In this document: positions 11,979 to 24,119 of the stretch, piece after piece
Position numbering within the stretch: the stretch's first letter is position 1
Layout: each line of letters starts with the position of its first letter
DNA from: Fusarium oxysporum f. sp. lycopersici 4287
Lineage: Eukaryota; Ascomycota; Sordariomycetes; Hypocreales; Nectriaceae
Direction of reading: 5' to 3'
Assembly (NCBI RefSeq): GCF_000149955.1
Contig: NC_030993.1
Coordinates: 2,592,897-2,656,896, forward strand
DNA: 64,000 bases
The notes under the pieces: generated by a model
The model's database searches: none
What the model saw: the letters and a program-made list of their open reading frames with translations, nothing else
Told to the model about the DNA's origin: nothing
Made by a program: the position numbers and the translations under genes

Positions 11979-13080
11979 CGTAGTATCTGAGATTTGGAAG
12001 ATTTATGTATATCAAAGTGGTAGTGATTGTTGAGTGAAGTTGATGAATGTGATGATAATGAGATACTTCTCCAAAGGGAAGACACCTCGACATCTTTATA
12101 CTTGAGTCCTCACTACTAGCTTTGAGTAGGAAGCATTTAATTGCTCGGACATTTCGTTAACTCCTACCATCCGCACCTTGGGCCGTCGTCGATGATGCTA
12201 TCGCGGACTTTGCATTTGGTGTCGGTCGAGACTTTTACCATATCAGGTAAGTGCTTTTACTGTAACGGGTAAGAGGGTCTCCGGCTCGGGGCGGACGGCC
12301 CCCATCAAAACGTCGCGAACCAATCAGAGGCTGTCAAATACGAGAATAAGTTAACAGACCTCATGAGCCCCCGTTGCGGGACAATTTAGGGTTGTATCGC
12401 TGATAGTGAAACGAAAGCGCGAGTCCGAGTTTATCTCCTTACTCTCGTAGTTCGGACTTCTCTTGGACCGGAGTCGTATCATGATTCATAATGTCGCAAA
12501 TTGACAAAGTGTGATCTGCCGTTTACGGCAGTTGGTTACCGAAGACTGAACCTTGTTGAGCTGATCTCAGTAGTTCAGGGGATCTCGTAGATATTGATTA
12601 GAGTTCGATTTATAGGCTTTCATTAACAACTACTAAAACAGTCGACTCTGTCTACTCGTCACATCAGGGGCATATATTCAATACAATATCATGCATAGAA
12701 GACGCGAGGAACTCCGAGGACTATTGAGCTGACTGAACATATATACGATGTGAAAATACAACCGAGTTCTTCACTACAATGACATTAATAAAGAATTACC
12801 CAATAATGAATGAATCTGCGACTTTCTGACCAGAATAACAATAAAGGGATCGAGGGAGGACTAGGTACATATCTTCCGAAAGGTCCGACACAAAAATGTA
12901 TCTCTACAGGGTCGAATGCTCTTACGACTATCGCAAGAGACTGCGCCATGAATACAACATGTGATAGTTTTATATATACTCTCCGATTTTAATTTTTCCT
13001 TAATGCCTTCGCTTCGAATACGACCTCAATGTTTGATACTCTTCATGTGATAAATTTCTCTTGAATTTTATTAAAAGTCT
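11979..13080. other. Intergenic, 1.1 kb, no supported gene
   Basis: This contains the promoter of the NmrA-like gene at its left end and the 3' flank of the aldo-keto reductase at its right. A 60-codon open frame near 12810 lacks coding character. I see nothing else. Confidence 0.6.
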
Positions 13081-14294
13081 CTAGCTCTGTCTAGCAGGGT
13101 CCAGCTCAACCTTGTTCTTCGTAATAGTGTCAATCTCTTCCATTATCTCTGGTGTCAGCTTATCAAGAATCTTCAGCGAAGCAACAGTATCATCCAACTG
13201 CTCAGGTCGGCTGGCACCGGTGATAACACTGGTAACATTAGGATTCTTAAGACACCATGCAATACCAAGTTGAGCCTGGCTGATGCCCAGCTTATCAGCA
13301 ATGGGCTTCAACTGCCGAACCTTGTCGATCTCCTCCTTCCAGTCATCAGTGCCAATGCGGCCGCGCATGAAGTCTGCGAAGTTGTCCTTGCTAGCTTCAA
13401 AACGGGAGTCTTTGGGTGGCTTGCCGTCAACTATGTCGTTGTACTTTCCACTGAGAACGCCCATTTTCAGGGGGGAGAATGAGGTGATGCCTAGGCCAGT
13501 GCGCTCATATAGGCGTTGAAATTGGCCTTCAACTCTGTCTCTGACGAGGATGTTGTAAAAGGGTTGCTCGGCGATAGGTCCAATCATTCTTAGATCACGA
13601 GCAATTCCGACCTGTTGTTGTGAGAATCCAGGCAGATTGTATAAAAGTGATGGTGACTTACAGCTTCGGCAATCTCATCAGCGGACCACTCTGACGTACC
13701 CCAGTAGAAAGCCTGGTGACTTTGTCAGCGCTGCTACTATCAGGCTTGGCGAATGCTATGCAAACCTTTCCGTTGTCAATCAGGTAGTTGAAGGCTCGGA
13801 CAGTCTCCTCCATAGGAGTCAGTCTATCTGGCCGGTGAGCGTAGACAATGTCGACATAGTCGAGCTGAAGACGCTCCAATGAGGCGTCCAGACCCTCGAT
13901 AATGTGCTTTCTCGAAAGCCCATGGTTGTTGACGAGAACCTCTCCATTAACGGCGCCCCAGTTGATCTCTGAGAAGCATTAGCATAAAGCTTCGAATATT
14001 TGGCGCATTTGAGGACTCACTTGTGCTAATGACCAAATCGCTGCGCTTCCACCCAAAGTGCTTAATAGCCTTTCCCATGACAATCTCAGCTTGGCCAGCG
14101 GTATAGTTCTCGGCTGTGTCAAAGAAGTTGATTCCAAGGTCGTAAGCCTTCTTCATGCAAGCAAATGCCTCCTCATCTTGAGCGTAACCTCCATAGGTCA
14201 TCCAGCTACCAAGACCAATCGCAGAGACATGTAAACCGGATCTACCGAGACGACGGTAGATCATCCCAGTGTTTCTAGGTTCAGCCCAAGCCAT
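13081..14294 (-). CDS. Aldo-keto reductase, voltage-gated K+ channel beta-subunit type (AKR6; 352 aa)
   Basis: Four exons, 14294-14021, 13968-13766, 13712-13662 (51 nt) and 13611-13081, are separated by introns of 50-53 nt with good branch points, giving 352 residues. The (beta/alpha)8 fold is complete: Asp59 and Tyr64 in FDTAENY, a Lys in VISTKINW, His in YAHRPD, and the C-terminal NADPH site around [28 protein letters not shown] is characteristic of AKR6 Kv-beta proteins. In fungi these act as NADPH-dependent carbonyl reductases; few have a proven channel partner. The Zn2Cys6 regulator gene upstream on the same strand might control it, but that is inference from proximity alone. Confidence 0.92.
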
Positions 14295-14811
14295 TTTAAC
14301 GATTTATGAGACCTTGGTGATGGGAAATTTGCGCGAAGTGAATGTTTCTTTACAACTTGGTCAGTATAAAATGGTGGAAACGGCTCGTCGCCGAATTGGG
14401 GTTGTGTAGCCGGAGAATATTTCGGAGATTGATTCGGAGCGGGGATGACTGACAGGATTGTTGATTGTTCTAGGAATCAGTGCCGCCAACAATTGGGAGG
14501 GACTTGTTTGTTGAGTTACGTTGAGTAGAGTCAGCAAATTTGAGGTACTGAAAAGTTGACTCATACGGCGAATGTCATAGAGCTTCATCAAGTCAGATAT
14601 TCCGACTGTCTTGCTGTCATACCTGGGCTTCTGCCTTCCCCATCTGTATGTCTTGCAGCGGGGAATTGCAGTAGCTTAACAAGGGTACAATGGCGCAATA
14701 CGGGGTCCTCGTTGCACCATAAGCCAGCGATAGAAGAATCTTCCAACCTTAGAGTGGATTTAGGCCTAATTTTGCCTTAAGACCGTAATCTCATCGATCC
14801 TTTACCTAAAC

Positions 14812-16585
14812 TTAGGTTGGTGTCTCAATTATCTGCTGGACCTCGTCCTGCTCAGCAACATCGCGGGGCATCGACTCCAGTAGCATGCGAGTAAGCGGCG
14901 ACGGCGATCGAACCAAGTAGCCGAGGTCTAGAGGTGGCCAGCAAATTTGAGAAGCTTGGCCCTCCATGAATTGATACGTTGGCATCGTGAGGTTCGGTTG
15001 TGCTGTCAAAAGCTCGGCAGTATCTTGAAAAGTCGATGCTAGATTTGCTTCAAACGCCACTGAATCACCCTCCGGTTCCAGCATGCGCCCTGAATTGAAG
15101 ATTGCGTCCATTCGTATTGTGAGAAGTGAAAGAAGAGTACGATTGCCTCCCCGACAGGACGAAAGTATGTCGCGTAGTTGATGGAGTATTGGGCCAGATT
15201 GATCGTTTTGTATTGAGTGATCGCTCGCGATTGCATCAATTACTGCCGTAGCAATCTCAAATGTTTTGAATTCCTGCCCCGATTGTAAGCTTGCATCATA
15301 TTATACTCGATCGACAATGAGACTCACCAGTGTCGGTCCATGAGACTCAAGAGCAGCTTTTGGAAGTTCAGAAACGAGACTCAAGAAGTCTTTGGCAATA
15401 TTAATGGGATTCATAGAGGGTATGACTATCCCAAATCGAAGAGCCGCTCGCCATAACACAGCACGCATCCACTGTCTTGTAACAAACATATCTGCTCGTT
15501 GAACCTCGTTAATGGGACCCCAGTCGTCATTATCAGCCGAGTCGAGTAGCTTTTGCTGCAGAAGTTCCAGACAATTCTGCGCGACAGCAGCCATATTGGG
15601 TATATCCGAGTCCGCATCAATGTTGCGAAGTATCTCAAAGATGTTAGATTGATCAAAGACCCAGAACAGATGGACCAGTTTCAGAAACGCTGGGAGGACT
15701 TCAGCACGGTCATCAGCCCCTCCGAACCAAGGAAAGAGAATGTTTGGCTTGAGAACTATGGGGAGCTTGTGCAATAGAGCAACACCTCTGAGCGACACAC
15801 ATTAGCAAAAGATCCATCTCAAATCAAGATGCCTACCTTTCAGTGACAAACAGTAGCCAGAGGATCCGTCGCGAAACATGTTGGTCGGCTTCTGATAGCG
15901 AAGGATATGTAGACTCACGATCAAGCCTCAATATTTGTGCCTGCGTGATAGCTTCACGCAAGTACACAAGCGACTTTGTGCCTCCAGGCAAAGCGTTCTC
16001 ATGGTAAATATGCAAGAAGAAGGAAATCCTTAAAGCATCCAACAGGCCCAGCTTCTCACTCAGCCCACTTGTTTCCGCTTCCTCTACACTGGGTCGCCAT
16101 GCAGTGTCCAGTTTCAGTTGAGCAATTGCAGCAAGAGCCACAGCATTAGCAAGGCATCTCGCTGCACCGCCTTCACTGGGATTCTGTCGAATTTTGTTCC
16201 TTAGATCGGTTGCATCGACGATGGGCCAGATGGGGTACAGTCTTTCAGAGTAAACCTCTAGAATGTCAAGTAAACAAGCTACTTCATCAACAGGTGACGG
16301 TGACTTCTTGGCAATAGCTTGATCTGGACTTGAGGTATCGCTCTTTGCTCCATCCCCTTGGCGTCTTCGCTCAATCTTATCCAGCGTTCTTGGTCTCAAT
16401 CCTCGCGGCCCTCTCGTCCCCTGTGAACGATTGAAGGTACATTCTATGCCTGATGCCTCACACGCTGTACAGGGGGGCGTTTCTGAGCAGCGGATCTTTC
16501 GAATCTTGCATGAATCGCAGGCTCGTCTCGCGAGCTTCTGACGAGAACTCGGAGTGTTTTTCGGAGGTCGTGGAGGTGGGGTCAT
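14812..16585 (-). CDS. Zn2Cys6 fungal transcription factor (556 aa)
   Basis: Exons 16585-15837, 15787-15328 and 15273-14812 with introns of 49 and 54 nt give 556 residues. The zinc cluster has cysteines at 23, 26, 33, 39, 42 and 49 (CX2CX6CX5CX2CX6C), followed by a basic linker GPRGLRPRTLDKIERRR. The middle region has the fungal-specific regulatory domain (LYPIWPIVD, then AITQAQILRLDRE and RRILWLLFVTERG). This is close in plan to sugar-utilisation regulators such as yeast MAL activators, but the target cannot be inferred. It would act in the nucleus on CGG-containing sites. It lies 517 bp upstream of the aldo-keto reductase on the same strand. Confidence 0.9.
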
Positions 16586-16855
16586 GGCTCAGAGGTAGAA
16601 TTGCTAGATGGGAGTCAGAAGGATCACCATTGACCAGTGAAAAAGAACGAAAGTGCGGCAAATGAGAAGACTCTGCAGAAGTGAATTGTTTCTGTGCTAC
16701 TTTTGGTGCAAATGACGTGCTGATCCGTTGTGATCTCGCCTTCCAGGACCCCTGTCTACCCCGGATTTTGATGCCCTTCTAAGCCTCGGTAGCTCCCCCG
16801 CCATTCTCCGACGAGATTGCCCCAGCATCTGTGTTCCCCTCTCCTCTTTTAGAGC

Positions 16856-17121
16856 TTAGACAGTCTGGCTCTTACAGCGGGCGTCAGTCCTGGCTCGTCG
16901 TTCCTGCCCTGTATCATGAACTAGCTTAAATGAACCACTTAGGTAATCAAATGTAACTAACAGGTAAGTTCGACCATCGGCTCCCTCTCAACAGGAGCAG
17001 GGACTTCGGGTACCAGTAGGAGCGAGGGAGCGGCGACTGTAGGCCAGACGGTTTCAACGTTTTCGTCCCATTGCTTCCAGGACGCATCTTCTTCAGATAA
17101 AGACAGCAATGGAGTAGCCAT
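16856..17121 (-). CDS. Possible small two-exon gene (70 aa), unrecognised
   Basis: ATG at 17121 opens exon 17121-16962, which is followed by a 53-nt intron (GTTAGT donor, GATACAG acceptor) and exon 16908-16856. Joined, it encodes 70 residues starting MATPLLSLSEEDASWKQWDE. Without splicing it would stop at codon 54. The first exon is rich in Pro, Glu and Val with no odd codons, and reads like true coding sequence; the second is short, basic and less convincing. There is no signal peptide or membrane segment, and I recognise no family. It lies between the Zn2Cys6 gene and the proton pump. It could equally be an upstream exon of a longer unseen transcript or a chance frame. Confidence 0.35.
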
Positions 17122-17765
17122 CTTTCTTCAGGTAAATTTGGTGTGAATGTCTAGCGCTTCAATATGTCAAAGACATGGGAACTCGTATGAAGGTTGGGAT
17201 ATCGAGGTTGGAAAAATGCCGTAGCGACCGGCCAATATCTTGATTTCGGTTTTGTGTGCGCTTCTTCTGCCTATGACACTAAATCATGCCCAAATAATTT
17301 CTCCTGTCGTGAGGACGGAGGGGGCTGCTGGGCAGGTTACCAGTGGAGAACTTGGGAGGAACGTTAATTCTCGGAAGGCGCGACTCGGACACTAAATAGA
17401 ATCGGAAGATGATTATAACCACAACATAGGTAGTTCGAACTATGATCATTATCTAGTAGTGTACTCCAGACCATTTATGGGTTTTATAATATTTGTCAAA
17501 TTTTAACTGAGTTTATTAATGCTCAATGGGAGATGTGTCTTCCTCGCATGGCAAGTGTGAGGCAATGGCAGGCAGAATATGGGAAGGATATATTGCTGAA
17601 AAGAGGTATAGAACTAGAAACTCTTCCTCAACGGAAGTAACTACCTACCTGACTAGCAGGTACCCATGAAACATCAAACTGCCAGCCTTGTCTTTATCGA
17701 GAAACTCAACAAACTCAACAAACTTCACACCTTCATGGACCTTCATCACCACAACACAGCAGTCT

Positions 17766-20700
17766 CTAGATATCATCATCCTCATCAGTAACCTTCTCCG
17801 CCAGCATAAATCTACTCTTTCCAGTCTTCTCGTCAACCTCATGCTCAATAGCAAGCTTCTGCAGGTGGCCAAGAATGTTCTCAAGCTTGGTGTCCTTCTT
17901 TTTGCGATCTTTCCTACCGAGATTATCCAACCAAGACAGCTTATTGAGAACGAAGTAAACGATAGCGATGACAACGGTCACACCGAAAGAGTAAAGCCAG
18001 ACTATCACAACAGTCACGATGTCGACCCAGCCATTGCTGCTCTGCTTGAAGTTCGACTCAGGGTGGGAGATCTCGCCCCTACCGGACATCCAGCCAAAGA
18101 GGCAAAACAGGGTAGCTAGGACATCGACGCCGAGAATGGCGAACACGAGTTGCCATGATGGCCAGGTCTTTCCGCCTCGTGTGACAAAGATGAGCCAGTT
18201 CTCTGTGAGGGCGACTTCGAGGAAGAGGATCTCTTGAATGGAACCGAAGTTCTGAACGAAGCCCCCATTGGGTAGAAATAAAGCACCTCTCAATACCCAA
18301 GTGGCGAGAGCTAGAAGGATCCCAAGAATCACACTCATAACCCACTGTTACAATGTTAGTATTCGTCATCAACTGATAGGGCATTCCCTCAACACGACGC
18401 ATCACCAGCCGAGGGTAATCGTCTTCTGAAATGCCGATCTGGAGTTATCAAAGCTAGGTATAAAAAACTTACAATCTTCGGTACTGTCATTGCGTTAGCT
18501 TTTGTCATCAACCCCAAAACCAAACAGCACTAGCCATTGAGGAGAATCACAACTTCCAAATTATGAAACCTACTTACATTGCCACTCTACAGGTCTTGGT
18601 TCCCAATGAGCATTATCGTAAGCAACTGCAACCGTTGCTAAATCCGCAAAAAGTGCAAGAAATACTATCAGGTCGACGCGAATGGTTTCGTTGATGATGA
18701 CCATGGAAAGCGTCAAATAGATTTCCAGGTGGAGACAGAGCGCAATACGGTATTGAATATACGCTTTCATTCTTTGGAAGATTTGCCGAGCGGTTTTGAT
18801 AGCCAAAACGATGGTGCTTAGGCCGGGAGCGAGGAAAACGATATCTGCTGCAGCTTGGGCAGCTTCTGAAGCACCCTCAACAGCAATACCACAATCCGCT
18901 TTCTTCAGGGAAGGAGCATCATTAACACCATCACCAGTCATTGCCGTGAGATGGCCTCTTTGCTGGAGCATTTCGACGACCGTGTACTTATGCTCTGGGA
19001 ACACTTCCGCAAAGCCATCTGCTCGCTCGACGAAGTCGTGCTGTACACTTCCGGATAGACCACCATGGATGAGTCTCTCAGAGTTATATACTTTTGTTCC
19101 GAGGGACAGCATTTTGCAGGTTTCCTTTGCAATGGCTATGGCATCTCCCGTCAACATCTTGACAGGGACTCCAAGATGACCTGCCTCGATGATTGTCTGG
19201 GCTGTGTCCTCTCGAGGAGGATCAAACATGGATAGCAAACCCAAAATGACCCAGGGACCATCGTTCTTTTTGTAAGCGACACCAAGCGAACGGAATCCTC
19301 TTCGGGCAAAATCCTGGGCTTTTTCTTTGTAGATTCGGCTTTCATCCTCCGAGCCTGAAGCCAGTTTCAGTACCGCTTTAGGGGCTCCCTTGACACACCA
19401 GAACCTGTCATTCCCGAGGCGGCAAACCGCAGTGATGCGTTTAGAGACGGGGTCGAAAGGCGTGAACGACTCGGTCACCCATCCCTGCTTGAGAATCTCT
19501 CGCGCTTCGGGGTAACGCTTGAGAGTAAGGATGGTGACTTTGTCGATTGGGTCTAATGTTCTGAGATTGTGACTAGAAGCCAGAGCTGCGACTGCCATCA
19601 TCCAATTAACATCCTGGCCTTCTGCCAGCCAAGGATCGCGAATCGATAGCTTGTTTGCAGTCAATGTGCCAGTCTTGTCAGAACAGAGAATGTCGACGCC
19701 AGCAAGAGATTCAATAGCGGTAAGCTTTTGAACAATGGCTTTTTGCTTGGCGAGATAGGCTGCTCCAACGGCGAGGGTCGTGGTTGTCACCACTGGAAGA
19801 CCAACGGGAACACCTTTGGATCGACTGTTAGCCAATTTACTCTGTGATAATGGAGTTAGGGTTTATTTGGGACCTACCAATGATGAGGAGAACAAGAGCA
19901 TAATGAAGAAGATTCTGCGATCCAGGCTCCGTCATTCCAATGTGGTGGAAGAATCCTCCGATCCAGGCTATGAGGATCCAGAACATAACGAGAACGAGAA
20001 GCGAGGTTCCAATGTTGTTCATGATAGCCTTGAAGTGGCCTTGATCCTTGGCTCCCTGCACAAGGTCTGCAGTGCGGCCGACGAAAGACTCTTTAGCAGT
20101 GGTTTGAACAAGGGCAAAGGCCTTGCCTCTTTTGCAGCCAGTAGTATAGTAGACCATATCGCCAAGATACTTCTCGACAGCAAGCGACTCGCCAGTAATA
20201 GCAGACTGATCAATGGCTGCGAGAGGACGGCTTCGATAGTCGTGTGGCTCCTGCTCATGACTGTGTTGATGGGCATCATGTTCTGTTGATGTGTCATGAT
20301 CTTGTTCTTTGTCTGCACCATCAGCAAATTCATCTTCCTCGTCGCTACGGTCGAGTTTATCTTCGGCTCGGAGACGTTTGTACAATTCAAAGTCTTCGGG
20401 ACGTGTATAGTCGCAAATAAGACGAGCATCTGCAGCGACGGTACCGCCTTCTTGAACAATGAGCTAGGACATTAATCAGCAAGTCTGATGGTTTCAAGAA
20501 GGAACCACTTACGATGTCTCCTGGAACGAGTTCTCGTGCCAAAATTTCTTGTTCGTTGCTGTCGCGTATGACTGTGCATCGCATTGCGATATCACCCTTG
20601 AGACTAGCAACAACATCTGCGGCCTGCTTCTCCTGGTAGAACCCGACGAAGGCGTTGAGCATAAGAATACCGACGATGACACCGAAGTCCACCCAATCCC

Positions 20701-21221
20701 CGAGACCGACTGCGAGAAGGGCCGCGACCTCCATAACTGCAATGCGATGATCAGTAAGTGAGCCCCTCAGAGGGACGGCAGAATGGCTTACCATAAAGAA
20801 TTGGACCGGTAAAGAAACCAAGAAACTTGGCAAACATATTCTCCTTCTCAGAAACCAATTCGTTCCATCCTGTTACCTGCCTTCGTCTCTCAACTTCATC
20901 CGACGCAAGACCAGTCGTGAGATCCGTCTCAAGCCAAGCATCAGGAGTACCCTTCTTAGCAGGAGGCTCCTCCTGAGCATCGACACCACTGCCAAACTGC
21001 CACCAATGCTTCTTCTTGACCTTCCCATCACGATCATCAGTTGCGCGACGACGATCTTCGCGATAGTTGCTGATGTAGTGATCCAGGGCAGGATACTCGC
21101 CGAGACTATCGTCTACAATGCTGGCGGCTCTTCCGCCCCTAGAAGCGCGGGAGGCTCGCCGGCCAGCGTTGGATTCCAGGTCATCGTTGTTGTTCTTGCG
21201 ACGACGGAATAGTTTAGACAT
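17766..21221 (-). CDS. PMA1: Plasma-membrane H+-ATPase, P3A type (1021 aa, 6 exons)
   Basis: Exons 21221-20792, 20736-20513, 20463-19878, 19813-18578, 18483-18473 and 18344-17766 sum to 3066 nt. The fifth exon is only 11 nt and restores the expected EWQLPKIW junction. All P-type hallmarks are present: TGES, phosphorylation site SDKTGTLT (Asp about 459), [12 protein letters not shown], and [11 protein letters not shown] in M4. The enzyme pumps protons out at ATP cost and energises nutrient uptake. It is about 100 residues longer than yeast Pma1, owing to a ~130-residue polar N-terminus and an acidic, His-rich insert before [11 protein letters not shown]. It may therefore be the second, PMA2-like paralogue found in filamentous fungi rather than the main pump. 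The C-terminal tail is present and charged. Confidence 0.95.
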
Positions 21222-22389
21222 TGATGATATCGTTCAAGCAGATTATGATGGTATAGAGGATAATTAGGGTCACAAGATCTACGTGTACACACTTGTCTTG
21301 AGAACAGGATGCAAACACACACTCCAACACTTTCTTTCCAGGCGCAACGAGCTGTTATTTATTGCTTTTCGCATTTTCTATGAGCGCATAGCTTACTGCC
21401 TTTTACGGATAGCTCTCATCTTTGTAGCGTTGCAACCCGTTCACTGCAACCTCGCGTTCGCGAACATGAATATTGACCGACTTCCTGTGACTCTTGAGCG
21501 TTATTTTCCAGAAGCTCCCGTGTGATCCGGAAGGCAGATCTGCATCGCTAGAGCCTAGAAGCAATTCTTAGAGGGTTGCGTGCCAGGATGATTCTGTCAC
21601 CAATAACACAATTTCCGTGAAGATGTACAATAAACAATGAGGGATTAAGAATTGAGTTTCTGGGTATTTCATTAAAGCCGGGCGATGGGTGCATAACTAT
21701 GACGACCTTCAGGTGCCGCATAGCCGTTGTCAATTCGTGATCTCGGTTCTGACGGATGTGATATTCGACAACTTGGATACATTATATAGTGTAGCCTCAA
21801 CCCCGCGAAACTGTGAAAGGTACAATTAGCCGTTGTATATTTGGGGTCATGCGGAGAGATTTGTCGGCCAAAATGCCTGCCGAGTCGGCAACCCCCAGTG
21901 ACCAATTCCTTGTTTTCGGAAATCGAGACTAGAGCTGAAGAGTAAGCTCTTGGGGTCTTCTAACAAACGGACTCAGCTAAAACTTCCTGGTAGACCCTGA
22001 TTTCAGAGGTGGAAGCATTTCCATGGAGGTGCACTTCACCGACCAATGTCACATCATGTTACGGGGTTGGTTTGGTTGGTAAACATGGTGTCGAATTGGC
22101 AGAAAACAACGGACCCAGTAGCTTTTTGCCTATTGTAGCCATAAGTCGCGTGCTAGTTCAACAGACCCCGAATTCCAAGTCTTTCTTGCTCTCCTATGCC
22201 GTTCCATGTACATTATTATGAGTCGTCGACTGGAGGTGAAACGATCTGATCAGAACATCTCCCTTATCGAGTCATGGTACTGAGGCCGCCCGTATGCTTC
22301 ATGTTGACATTGCTACAAGGATATCTGACTGTTCACTGAGCCTCCGATGTGCGATAGCATCACTCACATTTCCTTGATCTATTCTTCGG
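21222..22389. other. Intergenic, 1.2 kb: promoter of the proton pump and unassigned sequence
   Basis: Immediately upstream of the pump start, 21222-21550 should hold its promoter and leader. The remainder has only short open frames and no visible gene. It borders the homocitrate synthase relic. Confidence 0.5.
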
Positions 22390-23450
22390 TCGTTTCAAGA
22401 TCGAGCTGACCGACACGACTCTTGATACCATCCCAGCCATTGAGTCGAGAAGTTGGGTGCACACTGCGGAATTGGTTAGCCTCTTCAAATATCATATTAT
22501 TGTCATATCATGACTTACTATTTGCACGGTTGAATTCTGCAACATCAATCCAAAGAGTGACACAACAAACTTTGATAGACCAAGTCCTCAGGCTCAATAA
22601 TCTCGTATATGGCAGGGGCCTTGGGCCTTGATGTTGACACCAGCCTTGTGGGTGAATACACAGAATTCAGTGAAGGGTTGTTGAAAGGAACGTTGATATA
22701 GTGAAGAGAGTCAAGGCCAGCTTCTCTCAACAGCCTGGACGACAGTTGTCAATGGTCTTGAGTTGATGGAGCTTGTATTTGGAAAGGATGCGGTCTCTGC
22801 TGATGGTCATCATGCAGGAAATCTAGAGTTCGGGTCAGACATCATTCAGTTTGTAAGGAGAGTTTCCAACATACAAGATCTCTGAGAGGGCACATTCCCA
22901 TTAGTCTCCAATACCAACGACAGATGTTAACTTCTGGGCAACATGTGAGTATTGAAGCCATTAATGCTGCCCCGTCGTCTGGAGTCCATGTAAGTATCCT
23001 AGGTATAACTCCCAGTCACTTCTCGTTCCACGAAGTGGAATACATGAGCACCGATCTCGATGGCACGAACGTGTTCTGTAAATGATTAGCAGACCATCCA
23101 AGGCATGACTTTTAGTAACATACCGCCACAGCATATACTGTGTCGTTGTGGAACTGGACCACACCAGCCAAACCTCACGCCATGCATGTTCGTGGTAGCG
23201 CATACGTGTACTTCAATATCAGTCTACAGCCTTGAAGGGTTCTCGCGAGGCCCTGAGAACCCAGCGGGTGAAACACTGAAGAACTCGCAACATCGCCCAC
23301 GTAAACCTATCTGACGGCAAGTGTCGATAACACCAATTCGGGTGTTGCTACCAGCACGGGAGATGGAGAGCAAGTCGACAAAATCAGGACTTCGCCTTTG
23401 TTAACACAATGCCCGGCCAACATCAGCCGACTCCTTCAAAGCTTCGCCGA
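22390..23450 (-). pseudogene. Decayed homocitrate synthase-like gene (LYS20/21 family relic)
   Basis: Read on the minus strand, scattered fragments in different frames match homocitrate synthase in the right order: a piece with VDLLSISRA and IGVIDT near 23380-23320, VQFHNDT near 23160, EHVRAIEIGAHV near 23070, VPFNNP near 22690, FTHKAGV near 22660, YEIIEPEDL near 22590 and SRLNGWDGIKSRVGQLDL near 22440. In intact enzymes (first step of lysine biosynthesis, 2-oxoglutarate plus acetyl-CoA) these blocks lie in one frame. Here frameshifts separate them, and a TAG replaces the expected Gln codon just after the last block. The N-terminal catalytic part is not recognisable. A GTAAGT...CCGCAG intron near 22465-22520 seems preserved. 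It is clearly non-functional. Confidence 0.65.
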
Positions 23451-24119
23451 GCATCCCGTCAAGAGGCTTCTTGCGATGGCGCCTTAAGGTCACACTGATG
23501 ATCGGCCACAGTCCACACCTTTACTTTCGCTTCGGAACCTCGCCATGGCTGTCGGCGGCATATGTCTAGGCTGGGACGAGAATGCTGATCAGCCACTGTA
23601 TTGAAACAGTCGACTGGACGAGCAATGAATCGCACTCATCAGAGAGAGTTTGGTGATTCGGCTTGAGCAAGGGGAATTGCAGCTGAACCTCGGATAAAAT
23701 GAGCATATCAAACTTGTTGTTCCAGTCCCCAAGAGGCACCATAAAGACACAATCGCCTGTGCTTGTTCGATAGTGAGCTTGCAGGCGTGAAGTTAGGCAT
23801 GCGCTTGCTAAAAGAGTCGCTGGGTTCCCATAAGAGAGCCGTCCATGGTCACAACACAGTGGAAGTTCGCTTCGCATTAGATACTGAAGGTTGTAATAAA
23901 ACAACAAGCTGGTATTGAACAGCAACAAAGCATTTGCTGGCCCAAGACATAATGACGCCATACTTTTGCAATGCTGGGCACTCACATATTCACTAGAAAA
24001 TAGCTGGATAAACAAACGATTCAAGCTCAATAAACTGTATATAAATCATACTATCAGAATGTTAGCGGACAAATATTACCAAAGCCTAGGGGCCGAATCC
24101 ATACTTTCACAATAACGCT
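23451..24119. other. Intergenic or further relic sequence, 0.7 kb
   Basis: A minus-strand frame of about 150 codons crosses 23566-24030, but it shows no family I know and has no convincing start, so I do not call it a gene. It may be a decayed 5' part of, or neighbour to, the homocitrate synthase relic. Confidence 0.4.

Noticed and set aside
13081..16585. Secondary-metabolite cluster around the aldo-keto reductase and Zn2Cys6 factor
   Set aside because: No backbone enzyme (polyketide synthase, peptide synthetase, terpene synthase) lies in the window.
23566..24030. Minus-strand frame of 154 codons next to the homocitrate synthase relic
   Set aside because: Length is suggestive, but there is no recognisable motif and the start is weak; left as possible relic.
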